25,522 nt of DNA from JBAXPV01 sp037132075 (GTDB lineage: Bacteria > Bacteroidota > Bacteroidia > Bacteroidales > CAIXZF01). Made by a program: the position numbers and the translations under genes. The stretch is from contig JBAXPV010000047.1 of the NCBI GenBank assembly GCA_037132075.1, forward strand, positions 1 to 25,522, given 5' to 3'. Below the pieces are notes generated by a model. The model worked only from the letters and a program-made list of their open reading frames with translations. It ran no database searches and was not told the origin of the DNA. Every line of letters starts with the position of its first letter. The stretch's first letter is position 1. This document shows positions 1-7,587 of the stretch, one piece after another.

Positions 1-54
1 GATTTATTCCCTAACTTTGGTTGGTTAACATGTTAATAACCCCTGAACAGTAAC
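1..54 (+). mobile_element. putative insertion-sequence right end
   Basis: Bases 40-54 (CCCCTGAACAGTAAC) are the exact reverse complement of bases 25472-25486 near the other end of the window. The sequences internal to the two 15-mers do not match, as expected for the left and right ends of one IS. Directly after base 54 an open frame resumes in the middle of a secretion sorting domain, which fits an insertion that cut a gene. A 12-bp palindrome (TTAACATGTTAA, 25-36) lies just inside the end. No transposase sequence is present, so the family cannot be named. A 15-base match could also arise by chance in a window this size, but its position at both edges and at a broken gene argues against that. 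Confidence 0.4.
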
Positions 55-270
55 TTAATTTCGCAATTCAATGACGAAGTGATTATTACTATTTCTGATG
101 TATCCGGCAGACAAAATTATGAATCCAAATTTTATTTGCAGAATACGTTAAATATTTCAATTAATACGCAAGAAATTGATTTGCGTCCAGGATTGTATTT
201 TTTAAATATAATGCATTCTGATAAATCAAAACAATCAAAAAATACATGTAAAATAATTGTAACTCATTAA
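55..270 (+). pseudogene. C-terminal remnant of a type IX-secreted protein
   Basis: Only the last 72 codons of a protein remain. The frame is open from base 40 (a stop lies at 37-39) to the TAA at 268-270, and the only later start-like codon is the GTG at 79. The residues match the second half of a T9SS type A sorting domain: ISDVSGR in place of the usual 'YD..G+', then EIDLRPGLYFLNI, then a basic stretch and the end KIIVTH. The N-terminal part of that domain (the PNP motif) and the whole passenger region are missing. The break coincides with the putative IS end at base 54. The next gene starts 3 bases after the stop, so the two were probably co-transcribed. I infer a decayed, non-functional remnant. 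Confidence 0.6.
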
Positions 271-273
271 AAA

Positions 274-1614
274 ATGAAAAAATTCATTTTACTTGTTCTC
301 ATCCTAATTTTTTATAATTCGTGTTATGGTCAATGGGTTCAACAAGCAGTTGGATGGGAGAATGAAATGGTGGCGACCAATGATATCAAACCAATTGATC
401 AGAATCATCTTTGGGCATTTGCAAACAAGTTAGGGAATTCAAATACCTTCTTTCAATATCAACGTACTTTCGCAAGAAGTTCAGATGGAGGAAATAGTTG
501 GGATATTGCTGAAGTTAACGCACCTGATTCCTGCTATCGTGAATTTGTCTTAGTTCTGAATTTTGATACAACTTGGATTCAGTTTACTGATGTGAATAAT
601 AATTTTGACAGGCCTCTTTTTAAAACAATAAATGGTGGACTTACCTGGCAACAACAATATCCTCCCTGGAATTCAGACTCTACGCAATCGATAAAATTTA
701 TTCATTTTTTTGATAATTTACATGGAATAGCCATGGGGATACAAGCTACAAATATCTCACCACCTCAAAATGTATTCATGTTTTACCAAACATATGATTG
801 TGGAAATACCTGGACACAAGTCCCTGCAAGTAATATCCCAATTACTCCAATATTTGAATATCTGGACGCATATTCACAATTTGATAGTTGTATTTGGATA
901 ACAACTTCCGAAGGTCGGATTCTCAAGTCGCAGGACTATGGCATGCATTGGAATTTGTATACAACTCCTTTCTCATTTACCGGCAATTTTATTCCCATAT
1001 TCAAAAGTACATCTCATGGGATATTGTACAATGGTTTTGGTAACATCATATACTCAACAAGTAATGGGGGGTTAAATTGGAATAGTTTTATACCAACTGG
1101 ACCAATACATAGCCATATATTTCATTTGCCAGGAGATGGGACAATTTACCTAAGTATTAGTTCAACTGGTTGTTCCTATAGTAATGATGAATGTCACACC
1201 TGGACGGACTTTCCAGAACTTGTTGGAAAAATCACAAGTTCGGTGGCATTTTGTAACAAATATACAGGCTGGGTTGGATCAAATACATTCTTGCCAAATC
1301 CATCGACCAATGGATTGTTTAAGTTTACAGGAGCTTTAGAAATTCCATCAGAAAACAAAGAAAATATTGATGCTAAAATAATACCAAATCCTTCTTCAGG
1401 ATACGTAAAACTTAGTTTAACGAATCCTAAGAATATAAAATTAAAACTACACATTATCAATTCTTTAGGTCAGATTGTTTTTTCCGATCAATTTTATCAT
1501 GACAATGCACAATCAGAAAAGGATTACAATTTATCATTTCTAAACCCTGGCATCTATAATGTGGTAATTTCTAGCGATGAAGTTAGAATCAGAAAATCTC
1601 TTGTCATATTGTAA
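274..1614 (+). CDS. secreted protein with BNR/YCF48-like repeats and T9SS sorting domain
   Basis: This 446-residue protein begins with a signal peptide (MKK, then a hydrophobic stretch, likely cut before the Gln of YGQW near residue 20). The middle holds about six repeats built around SxDGGxxW, for example SSDGGNSWD, TINGGLTWQ, TYDCGNTWT and TSNGGLNWN. This is the Asp-box pattern of BNR/YCF48-like beta-propellers. Residues about 368-446 form a T9SS type A sorting domain (IIPNPSSG, LGQIV, LNPGIYNVVI and a basic end RKSLVIL), so the protein should cross the outer membrane through the Por system and be surface-attached or released. The passenger's substrate is unknown. Codon use is AT-rich compared with the ribosomal cluster. 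It is convergent with eno. Confidence 0.85.
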   Translation: MKKFILLVLILIFYNSCYGQWVQQAVGWENEMVATNDIKPIDQNHLWAFANKLGNSNTFFQYQRTFARSSDGGNSWDIAEVNAPDSCYREFVLVLNFDTTWIQFTDVNNNFDRPLFKTINGGLTWQQQYPPWNSDSTQSIKFIHFFDNLHGIAMGIQATNISPPQNVFMFYQTYDCGNTWTQVPASNIPITPIFEYLDAYSQFDSCIWITTSEGRILKSQDYGMHWNLYTTPFSFTGNFIPIFKSTSHGILYNGFGNIIYSTSNGGLNWNSFIPTGPIHSHIFHLPGDGTIYLSISSTGCSYSNDECHTWTDFPELVGKITSSVAFCNKYTGWVGSNTFLPNPSTNGLFKFTGALEIPSENKENIDAKIIPNPSSGYVKLSLTNPKNIKLKLHIINSLGQIVFSDQFYHDNAQSEKDYNLSFLNPGIYNVVISSDEVRIRKSLVIL

Positions 1615-1673
1615 AATCATCAATTAGTCACCAGAGGCAATTGGTTAAGAAGATAATAATTCCGTAAAAAGTT

Positions 1674-1711
1674 AAAAGGATAATTTCTGCAAAGGCAGAA
1701 ATTATCCTTTT
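1674..1711. terminator. bidirectional intrinsic terminator
   Basis: A perfect 17-bp stem (1674-1690 with 1695-1711) encloses the 4-base loop AAAG. The arms start with AAAA and end with TTTT, and on the minus strand a further TTTTT run follows. It sits between the convergent secreted-protein gene and eno. It can end transcripts from both sides, although it is about 140 bases beyond the eno stop. Confidence 0.85.
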
Positions 1712-1735
1712 CGTAGATTCGTGTGGCTCGTGTGA

Positions 1736-1840
1736 AACGTCTGCGCATGTGATCGTTGACGTTATGGACGATTGCACGTAAACGTTCGTACGTTATAACG
1801 TCAACGCGCACCCGATCATACGATCACACGCGCAGACGTT
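1736..1840. repeat. 105-bp element with 20-bp terminal inverted repeats
   Basis: The outer arms 1736-1755 and 1821-1840 are complementary at 19 of 20 positions, and the one exception is a G-U pair in RNA. A second perfect 10-bp pair nests inside (1756-1765 with 1795-1804). The second arm is separated from the outer arm by 16 unpaired bases. The centre (1766-1794) is full of ACGT tetramers. The sequence is much richer in CG dinucleotides than the AT-rich DNA around it. It has no credible coding frame. It could be a MITE- or REP-like dispersed element or an elaborate 3' structure on the eno transcript. Confidence 0.65.
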
Positions 1841-1850
1841 ACTACGTTTT

Positions 1851-3140
1851 TTATCTTGCGTATTTAAACGCTTTCCCCAGATAATGTGCACTATTTCCCA
1901 ACATTTCCTCAATACGAAGCAGCTGATTGTATTTTGCAATCCTATCCGAGCGACAAGCGCTACCGGTCTTAATGAGACCTGTATTCAGCGCCACGGCGAG
2001 ATCAGCGATGGTTGTATCTTCTGTTTCACCGGAACGATGACTCATAACAGCAGTGTAAGAATTCCTGTAGGCAAGATTAACCGCATCAATAGTCTCTGTC
2101 AAAGTACCGATCTGGTTGACTTTCACGAGGATTGAATTGGCGGTTTCTCTGTCGATGCCCATCTGCAGACGTTTCACATTGGTCACAAACAGATCATCCC
2201 CTACCAATTGAATTTTTGAACCCAATTTGTCGGTCATCAGCTTCCAGCCATCCCAGTCATCTTCGGCCATACCATCTTCTATCGAGATAATCGGGTATTT
2301 GGATGCCCATTCTGCCCAGTAATCAACCATCTGAGAAGGAGTCAGCTTATCACCCGTAGATTTGTGTAAGTGATAGACTTTTTCATCTTCAAGGAAATAC
2401 TCTGAAGATGCAGGGTCAAGAGCAAGAAAAATATCAACACCGGGTTTGTAACCGGCTTTCTCAATGGCTTCCAGGATAACGGTGATTGCCTCTTCATTGG
2501 ATTTCAGATTGGGCGCAAATCCTCCTTCATCACCTACATTGGTGGAATAGTTATGCTTTTTCAAAACACCTTTCAGTGTATGAAACACTTCAGCTCCCAT
2601 ACGGATGGCTTCTGCAAAAGTGCTGGCGCCAACAGGCATGATCATAAACTCCTGGAAATCGATAGAATTATCGGCGTGAGAACCACCGTTGATAATGTTC
2701 ATCATCGGGATCGGCAGGGTATTCGCATTCACGCCACCTACGTAACGATACAAAGGCTGTGATGTCTCTTGTGCTGCAGCATGAGCAACTGCCAGGGAAA
2801 CACCTAAAATTGCATTGGCGCCAAACTTTGCCTTATTCGGGGTCCCATCGAGTTCGATCATGTGACGGTCGATCTCATTCTGATCTGTTACAAGAAAACC
2901 TCTCAGTTCCTCATTCAAAACTTTATTGACGTTCTGAACGGCATTCATGACTCCTTTTCCGAGGTAAACACTTTTATCTCCGTCACGCAATTCAACGGCT
3001 TCGTGAATACCTGTTGATGCCCCTGAAGGAATAGCAGCTCTTCCAAAAGCGCCGGTTTCTGTTAATACATCTACTTCAATCGTAGGATTACCCCTGGAAT
3101 CAAGGATCTGACGTGCACTGATGTTAATAATTGTACTCAT
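1851..3140 (-). CDS. eno: enolase (phosphopyruvate hydratase)
   Basis: Enolase interconverts 2-phosphoglycerate and phosphoenolpyruvate in glycolysis and gluconeogenesis in the cytoplasm. At 429 residues it has the normal length. The family's key residues are present: His155 (GSHADNS), Glu164, catalytic Glu205 (GDEGGF), the magnesium ligands Asp242, Glu288 and Asp315, catalytic Lys340 (VKVNQIGT) and the signature SHRSGETED at 367-375. It starts with ATG. It lies 101 bases downstream of rplQ, behind an intrinsic terminator, so it is expressed either by read-through from the ribosomal operon or from its own promoter. I could not find a convincing TAnnTTTG element in that gap. Confidence 0.98.
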   Translation of the reverse strand: MSTIINISARQILDSRGNPTIEVDVLTETGAFGRAAIPSGASTGIHEAVELRDGDKSVYLGKGVMNAVQNVNKVLNEELRGFLVTDQNEIDRHMIELDGTPNKAKFGANAILGVSLAVAHAAAQETSQPLYRYVGGVNANTLPIPMMNIINGGSHADNSIDFQEFMIMPVGASTFAEAIRMGAEVFHTLKGVLKKHNYSTNVGDEGGFAPNLKSNEEAITVILEAIEKAGYKPGVDIFLALDPASSEYFLEDEKVYHLHKSTGDKLTPSQMVDYWAEWASKYPIISIEDGMAEDDWDGWKLMTDKLGSKIQLVGDDLFVTNVKRLQMGIDRETANSILVKVNQIGTLTETIDAVNLAYRNSYTAVMSHRSGETEDTTIADLAVALNTGLIKTGSACRSDRIAKYNQLLRIEEMLGNSAHYLGKAFKYAR

Positions 3141-3182
3141 GTCTTAATATTATTTGGTTAATAATGGTCTTTTTGTAAAACA

Positions 3183-3220
3183 AAAAAAAGGATAAAGCCT
3201 TTCAGAACTTCATCCTTTTT
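3183..3220 (-). terminator. intrinsic terminator after rplQ
   Basis: On the minus strand the RNA reads AAAAAGGAUGAAG, a 10-base loop, then CUUUAUCCUUUUU (13 pairs including one G-U) and a longer U run. It begins 21 bases after the rplQ stop. It marks the 3' end of the str-S10-spc-alpha transcription unit, with possible read-through into eno. Confidence 0.75.
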
Positions 3221-3241
3221 AATATATCATAGGCTTGATAA

Positions 3242-3916
3242 TTATGCCTGTGGTTCTTCTTCTGGTGCAGCTTCGGCAGCGGCTTCTGGTTCAGCTTCAG
3301 CAACAACCTCTGGTGCTTCTTCAGCAGCAGGAGTTTCAACCTCAGCAACAACTTCCGGAGCTACTTCGGCTGCCACTTCTTCGTGAACGACTACCGGGGC
3401 TACTTCATGAACTTCTTCCACAACAGCAGCAGCAACAGGTGCTACTACAGCTGCTTTTGGAGCGCTTACCGTGGTTTCAGCATCCTTTTTCTTAGGAGTA
3501 CTTCTACGGCGACGACTTGCTTTGTCTTTGGTCTCCTTTTTATCGGAAACATAAGTAGTGTTATAGTCTACCAGTTCAATAAAGCACATGTCAGCAGCAT
3601 CTCCCAGTCGAGTTCCGGTTTTCAGGATACGGGTATATCCACCGGGGCGATCCAGGATCCTTTGCGAGATTTCTTTAAAAAGCTCAGTGACTGCCTCTTT
3701 ATTCTGGAGGTAAGAAAATACAGTTCTTCTGTTGTGGGTGGTATCTTCCTTTGAACGGGTGAGCAGGGGCTCAACATATTGCCTCAACGCTTTAGCCTTG
3801 GCTACAGTGGTGTTGATCCTTTTATGCATGATGAGAGACGTTGCCATATTTGAAAGCATGGCATGTCTGTGCGCAGTCTTTCTCCCCAAATGATTAAAAC
3901 CCTTACGATGTCTCAT
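3242..3916 (-). CDS. rplQ: 50S ribosomal protein L17 with a long acidic tail
   Basis: L17 binds 23S rRNA and lies near the peptide exit tunnel. The conserved core is residues 1-123 (MRHRKGFNHLGR, HRHAMLSNM, RPGGYTRILKTGTRLGDAADM). A basic linker follows (126-144, with RRRR and PKKK), and then about 80 residues made almost only of Ala, Glu, Val and Pro. The total of 224 residues compares with about 127 in Escherichia coli. The tail looks disordered and acidic, and its role is unknown. It starts 6 bases after rpoA and is the last gene before the terminator. It could be split into core and tail for modelling, but nothing suggests a frameshift or fusion error. Confidence 0.96.
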   Translation of the reverse strand: MRHRKGFNHLGRKTAHRHAMLSNMATSLIMHKRINTTVAKAKALRQYVEPLLTRSKEDTTHNRRTVFSYLQNKEAVTELFKEISQRILDRPGGYTRILKTGTRLGDAADMCFIELVDYNTTYVSDKKETKDKASRRRRSTPKKKDAETTVSAPKAAVVAPVAAAVVEEVHEVAPVVVHEEVAAEVAPEVVAEVETPAAEEAPEVVAEAEPEAAAEAAPEEEPQA

Positions 3917-3922
3917 GATTAA

Positions 3923-4915
3923 TTATTCCTTATCAAGTTTATATTTCGATACATTCATCCCGAATTCCAGTCCTTTGTTCTTCACGAGGTCTTCGAGTTC
4001 TGTGAGGGACTTCTTTCCAAAGTTCCTAAATTTTAACAAATCGTTTTTGTTGAAAGATACAAGATCACCCAATGTTTCCACATCTGCAGCCTTTAGGCAG
4101 TTCAATGCCCTGACACTCAGATCCATATCAACCAGTTTTGTTTTCAGTAACTGGCGGATATGTAAGGTATTCTCGTCAAATTCCTCTGTCACAGATTTCT
4201 CTTCCACATCCAGTTTGATCTTCTCATCTGAGAATAACATGAAGTGATGGATCAAAATCTTGGCAGATTCCTTTAATGCGTCTTTCGGTGTGATAGAACC
4301 GTCAGTGGTAACATCCATGATCAGTTTCTCGTAGTCGGTCTTTTGCTCAACCCTGAAATTCTCAACGACAAACTTTACATTTTTAATCGGGGTATGGATA
4401 GAATCGATAGCAATAACGCCAATCGGTCCGCCAGCTACTTTGTTTTCTTCAGCAGGAACATAGCCTCTGCCTTTGTCGATGGTCAATTCAATGCTAAATT
4501 TCACTGAAGTGTCCATATGACAGATCACCTGCTCAGGATTCAAAACTTGGAAAACACTGAGAAATTTGTTGATATCACCGGCTTTAAACACATCCTGGTT
4601 GCCGATTACGACATGAACTTTCTCGCTCGTTTCAGTGTCGAGCTGGCGTTTGAACCTGACTTGTTTCAGGTTTAACACGATCTCAGTGACATCTTCCACG
4701 ACACCTTTGATAGTAGAGAACTCATGATCAGCACCTTCAATGCGGATAGAAGTTATTGCATAACCCTCCAGTGAGGACAACAATATTCTTCTCAAGGCAT
4801 TACCGATAGTGATACCGAAACCAGGCTCAAGCGGTCTGAATTCAAACAGTCCCTTGGAATCATCTGATTCCAACATGATTACTTTATCGGGTTTCTGAAA
4901 AGCTAATATTGCCAT
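3923..4915 (-). CDS. rpoA: DNA-directed RNA polymerase subunit alpha
   Basis: The alpha subunit dimerises to scaffold RNA polymerase assembly, and it contacts UP elements and activators. At 330 residues it has the normal length. The N-terminal assembly domain (about 1-230) contains ALRRILLSSLEGYAIT. A linker leads to the C-terminal DNA-binding domain (about 255-330), with VRALNCLKAADVETLGDL and NFGKKSLTELE. The Arg, Asn and Cys of that first stretch and the Gly, Lys and Ser of the second match the DNA-contacting residues known in E. coli. It sits between rpsD and rplQ, the usual alpha-operon order, with gaps of 36 and 6 bases. Confidence 0.98.
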   Translation of the reverse strand: MAILAFQKPDKVIMLESDDSKGLFEFRPLEPGFGITIGNALRRILLSSLEGYAITSIRIEGADHEFSTIKGVVEDVTEIVLNLKQVRFKRQLDTETSEKVHVVIGNQDVFKAGDINKFLSVFQVLNPEQVICHMDTSVKFSIELTIDKGRGYVPAEENKVAGGPIGVIAIDSIHTPIKNVKFVVENFRVEQKTDYEKLIMDVTTDGSITPKDALKESAKILIHHFMLFSDEKIKLDVEEKSVTEEFDENTLHIRQLLKTKLVDMDLSVRALNCLKAADVETLGDLVSFNKNDLLKFRNFGKKSLTELEDLVKNKGLEFGMNVSKYKLDKE

Positions 4916-4951
4916 AATCTTGCCTTTATATTTTTTAAAAAAAGAAGGTTA

Positions 4952-5557
4952 TTATTTAGAATAGAGCTCGACGATTAACTGCTCTTTAATATTCTCGGGA
5001 ATTTCTGCCCGTTCAGGGTATTTAATGAACCTTCCACTTAATGAAGCCTGGTCCCATTCAATCCATGGAAATTTATCGCTCCTGGATTGAACATTGTCGA
5101 CGATAACTTCCAATGTTTTGGATTTCTCACGAACACCAACAACATCACCGATTTTCACGAAGCTGGAAGCTACGTTTACAACCTTACCGTTAACAACAAT
5201 ATGTTTGTGGCTAACCAGCTGGCGTGCCGCTGAACGTGTAGGTGCAAGACCCAAACGGTAAACCACATTATCGAGGCGTGATTCAATGAGTTGCAGCAAA
5301 ACCACACCCGTGACGCCCTTTTTATGGGAAGCCATCTCGAAGATTTTCCTGAACTGGCGCTCTAAAATACCATAAGTATATTTCGCCTTCATCTTCTCCA
5401 TGAGCTGAACACCATACTCAGACTGTTTTTTACGACGTTTTGAGTTTCCGTGTTGTCCGGGAGGATAATTTTTCTTTTCGTAGGTCTTATCAGGCCCGTA
5501 AATGGGTTCCCTGAACTTCCTTGCAATCTTGGTCTTTGGACCGATATATCTTGCCAT
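4952..5557 (-). CDS. rpsD: 30S ribosomal protein S4
   Basis: S4 is a primary 16S rRNA binder that nucleates assembly of the 30S body. In some bacteria it also represses its own operon by binding the leader. The 201-residue protein starts MARYIGPKTKIARKF and has the S4 RNA-binding domain from about residue 92 (SRLDNVVYRLGLAPTRSAAR, then GKVVNV). There are no cysteines at all, so it is the zinc-free type, in keeping with the S14 and L36 of this cluster. It is preceded by rpsK (36-base gap) and followed by rpoA. Confidence 0.98.
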   Translation of the reverse strand: MARYIGPKTKIARKFREPIYGPDKTYEKKNYPPGQHGNSKRRKKQSEYGVQLMEKMKAKYTYGILERQFRKIFEMASHKKGVTGVVLLQLIESRLDNVVYRLGLAPTRSAARQLVSHKHIVVNGKVVNVASSFVKIGDVVGVREKSKTLEVIVDNVQSRSDKFPWIEWDQASLSGRFIKYPERAEIPENIKEQLIVELYSK

Positions 5558-5593
5558 ACAATTTTATTATTATTCGATCTGAATTCCGTGAAA

Positions 5594-5983
5594 TTATACC
5601 CTTCTGCGTTTCGGAGGTCTGCAACCGTTGTGGGGTAATGGAGTGATATCCATAATCTCAACCACTTCGATTCCAGCACTGTGCAGGGTACGCATAGCAG
5701 ATTCCCTGCCGGCGCCCGGTCCGCAAACAAACACCTTTGCTTTACGCATTCCCAGGTCATATGCAACTTTTGCACAATCTGTGGTGGCAACCTGAGCTGC
5801 ATAAGGGGTATTCTTTTTGGAACCTCTGAATCCCATCTTTCCGGATGAAGACCAGGAAATTACCTGACCCGTGTCATTAGTCAAAGAGATGATGAGGTTG
5901 TTGAATGATGCGTTGATGTAAGCGCGACCCATCAAATCAACTTTGACAACTCTCTTTTTTGAAGTCTTTGTGCTTTTAGCCAT
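5594..5983 (-). CDS. rpsK: 30S ribosomal protein S11
   Basis: S11 binds the 16S rRNA platform near the E site and contacts the Shine-Dalgarno region. The 129-residue protein has the family's markers ASFNNLIISLTNDTGQVISWSS, GFRGSKKNTPYAAQ and CGPGAGRESAMR. It ends PLPHNGCRPPKRRRV, where the Asn-Gly step is the site converted to isoaspartate in other bacteria. It lies between rpsM (41-base gap) and rpsD in the alpha portion of the run. The start is an ATG in the MAKSTK context. Confidence 0.98.
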   Translation of the reverse strand: MAKSTKTSKKRVVKVDLMGRAYINASFNNLIISLTNDTGQVISWSSSGKMGFRGSKKNTPYAAQVATTDCAKVAYDLGMRKAKVFVCGPGAGRESAMRTLHSAGIEVVEIMDITPLPHNGCRPPKRRRV

Positions 5984-6024
5984 AATATATACAATAAAAA
6001 ACTAAATCAATTATAACAAAAGTA

Positions 6025-6408
6025 TTAACCTTTGCTCGGTGCTTTCCTCTTGTTGGCAACCGTTTTTTTCTTTCCTTTACGAGTACGGGCATTGTTCTTG
6101 GTACTCTGTCCACGTAGCGGCAAGCCATTACGATGACGAATTCCGCGGTAACAACCAATGTCCATCAAACGTTTGATGTTGGTCTGTACCTCTGAACGAA
6201 GCGATCCTTCAACTTTTATCTGGTCAGTGATGACAGTACGAATCGCATTCAGCTCCTCGTCGTTCCAGTCCTGAACCTTTTTGTTCCAATCGACTCCCAC
6301 CTGGCTCAGAATCTTCTGAGCTGTACTACGGCCAATACCGTAGATGTAAGTCAATCCGATTTCACCTCTTTTCTGCTTGGGTAAATCAATACCAGCTATA
6401 CGGGCCAT
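6025..6408 (-). CDS. rpsM: 30S ribosomal protein S13
   Basis: S13 sits in the head of the small subunit, bridges to 50S proteins and touches the P-site tRNA through its C-terminal tail. The 127-residue sequence starts MARIAGIDLPKQKRGEIGLT and contains YGIGRSTAQKIL, RSEVQTNIKRLMDIGCYRG and the highly conserved RHRNGLPLRGQSTKNNARTRKG. It ends in a basic tail (GKKKTVANKRKAPSKG). It opens the alpha portion, 37 bases after rpmJ. There is no sign of an internal promoter of the TAnnTTTG type in that gap. Confidence 0.98.
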   Translation of the reverse strand: MARIAGIDLPKQKRGEIGLTYIYGIGRSTAQKILSQVGVDWNKKVQDWNDEELNAIRTVITDQIKVEGSLRSEVQTNIKRLMDIGCYRGIRHRNGLPLRGQSTKNNARTRKGKKKTVANKRKAPSKG

Positions 6409-6445
6409 GTTTTATACTTTAATGTTAAATAATTCAAAACCAGGA

Positions 6446-6562
6446 TCAACCCTGCCTTTGTTTGTACTTAGGGTTCTTTTTGTTGATCACGTAGATCTTG
6501 CCTTTTCGCCTGACGATTTTACAGTCGGCTGTCCTTTTTTTGACAGATGCTCGTACTTTCAT
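6446..6562 (-). CDS. rpmJ: 50S ribosomal protein L36, zinc-free type
   Basis: This gene has only 38 codons. It runs from an ATG at 6562 to a TGA at 6446-6448, and was found by reading the gap between infA and rpsM. The product starts MKVRASVKKRTADCKIVRRK and ends NPKYKQRQG, a clear L36. In zinc-binding L36 the metal is held by Cys11, Cys14, Cys27 and His33. Here only Cys14 remains, with Thr11, Asn27 and Tyr33 in place of the others, so it should not bind zinc. It is 16 bases after infA and 37 before rpsM, the normal spc/alpha junction. L36 stabilises 23S rRNA folding near the factor-binding region. Confidence 0.95.
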   Translation of the reverse strand: MKVRASVKKRTADCKIVRRKGKIYVINKKNPKYKQRQG

Positions 6563-6578
6563 TGCAGTAATTTATTCT

Positions 6579-6797
6579 TTATTTATACCTGAAGGTAATT
6601 CTTCCCTTTGACAAATCATAAGGCGACATTTCGACTTTAACTTTATCGCCCGGTAAAATTTTGATGTAATGCATACGCATCTTCCCGGAGATATGGGCCA
6701 TGATAACGTGACCGTTCTCCAATTCGACGCGGAACATGGCATTACCCAATGATTCCTTGACAATTCCGTCTTGCTCGATGACTAGCTGTTTAGCCAA
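6579..6797 (-). CDS. infA: translation initiation factor IF-1 (TTG start)
   Basis: IF-1 occupies the A site of the 30S subunit and works with IF-2 and IF-3 in start selection. The 72-residue OB-fold protein has the family's core (NAMFRVELENGHVIMAHISGKMR, then HYIKILPGDKVKVEMSPYDLSKGRI). The start codon is TTG at 6795-6797. The conserved N-terminus MAKQ begins exactly there, no in-frame ATG lies upstream before the map stop, and the next Met is residue 20, inside the conserved core. A TTG start in infA is unusual and may lower its translation. The gap after map is 13 bases. Confidence 0.96.
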   Translation of the reverse strand: MAKQLVIEQDGIVKESLGNAMFRVELENGHVIMAHISGKMRMHYIKILPGDKVKVEMSPYDLSKGRITFRYK

Positions 6798-6810
6798 ATG
6801 ATCTGTTTTA

Positions 6811-7587
6811 TTATTGTTTGTTTAATATCAATTCAATTTCATCAAAACTTGATAGTACCTCAGCTTTATCTTTCCTAATGGCGATTGCGTGCTCGTAATG
6901 CGCCGAAGGCAGCTTGTCGCGTGTTCGTATTGTCCATCCGTCAGGGTCCTGTGTAACACCACGTTTTCCGTAGTTTATCATGGGCTCAATGCAGATAACC
7001 ATTCCCTCTTTTAAAAGGGGGCCATCTCCTTTTTGTCCGTAATTCGGGACCTCTGGCTTTTCATGCAGGTTACGGCCTAAGCCATGTCCTACTAAATCTC
7101 TCACAACACTGTAACCCAGGTTTTCAACATACCGTTGCACTGCAAAACCGATATCGCCTACCCTGTTTCCTGCTATAGAAACCTGGATTCCCTGGTAAAG
7201 TGATTCTTTCGTGGCTTCCATCAACTTAAGGTAGGAGTCTTTGACTTCACCACAAGCAAATGTATACGCAGAATCACCGTAGTATCCGTTTAAAAGAACA
7301 CCACAATCCACAGAAACAACATCCCCGTTTTTAAGAACTCTGTCACCCGGTATGCCATGAACTACTTCATCATTAATTGAGATACAAAGTGTAGACGGAA
7401 ATCCGTTATACCCTTTAAATCCCGGTACCGCTTTATAATCGCGGATGAAGGTTTCGGCAACCCTGTCCAGGTCCTTCGTCAGTGCACCGGGCATTATGAG
7501 CCTGGCGACTTCAGCTAAGGTTTTTCCAACAAGTAAAGAACTTTCTCTTATCTGTTCGATCTCCTGATCTGTTTTCAGTATGATCAT
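6811..7587 (-). CDS. map: methionine aminopeptidase, type I
   Basis: This enzyme removes the initiator Met from nascent proteins when the second residue is small, using two metal ions. I place the start at the ATG at 7585-7587 (MIILKTDQEIEQIRES). A TTG three codons earlier (7594-7596) would keep the frame, but the family normally starts near MIxLK. This gives 258 residues. Metal and catalytic residues are all visible: His77 (VVHGIPGD), Asp94 and Asp105 (VDCG, GDSA), His168 (GHGLGRNLHE), Glu201 (CIEPM) and Glu232 (YEHAIAI). It follows secY by 14 bases. The adk gene often found between secY and map elsewhere is absent. Confidence 0.97.
   Translation of the reverse strand: MIILKTDQEIEQIRESSLLVGKTLAEVARLIMPGALTKDLDRVAETFIRDYKAVPGFKGYNGFPSTLCISINDEVVHGIPGDRVLKNGDVVSVDCGVLLNGYYGDSAYTFACGEVKDSYLKLMEATKESLYQGIQVSIAGNRVGDIGFAVQRYVENLGYSVVRDLVGHGLGRNLHEKPEVPNYGQKGDGPLLKEGMVICIEPMINYGKRGVTQDPDGWTIRTRDKLPSAHYEHAIAIRKDKAEVLSSFDEIELILNKQ

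Noticed and set aside
1620..1811. 63-codon minus-strand frame after eno
   Set aside because: It runs through the terminator hairpin and the palindromic element. Its residues reflect those repeats, and nothing suggests translation.
3141..3182. Promoter for eno in the gap after the rplQ terminator
   Set aside because: A TTTG is present on the minus strand, but no TAnnTTTG-like element lies 19-21 bases downstream.
3235..3495. 86-codon plus-strand frame rich in Leu and Gln
   Set aside because: It is the antisense of the Ala/Glu/Val repeats in the L17 tail, so its openness follows from the low-complexity coding sequence.
5389..5802. 137-codon minus-strand frame across rpsK and rpsD
   Set aside because: It is an out-of-frame shadow of two conserved ribosomal genes.
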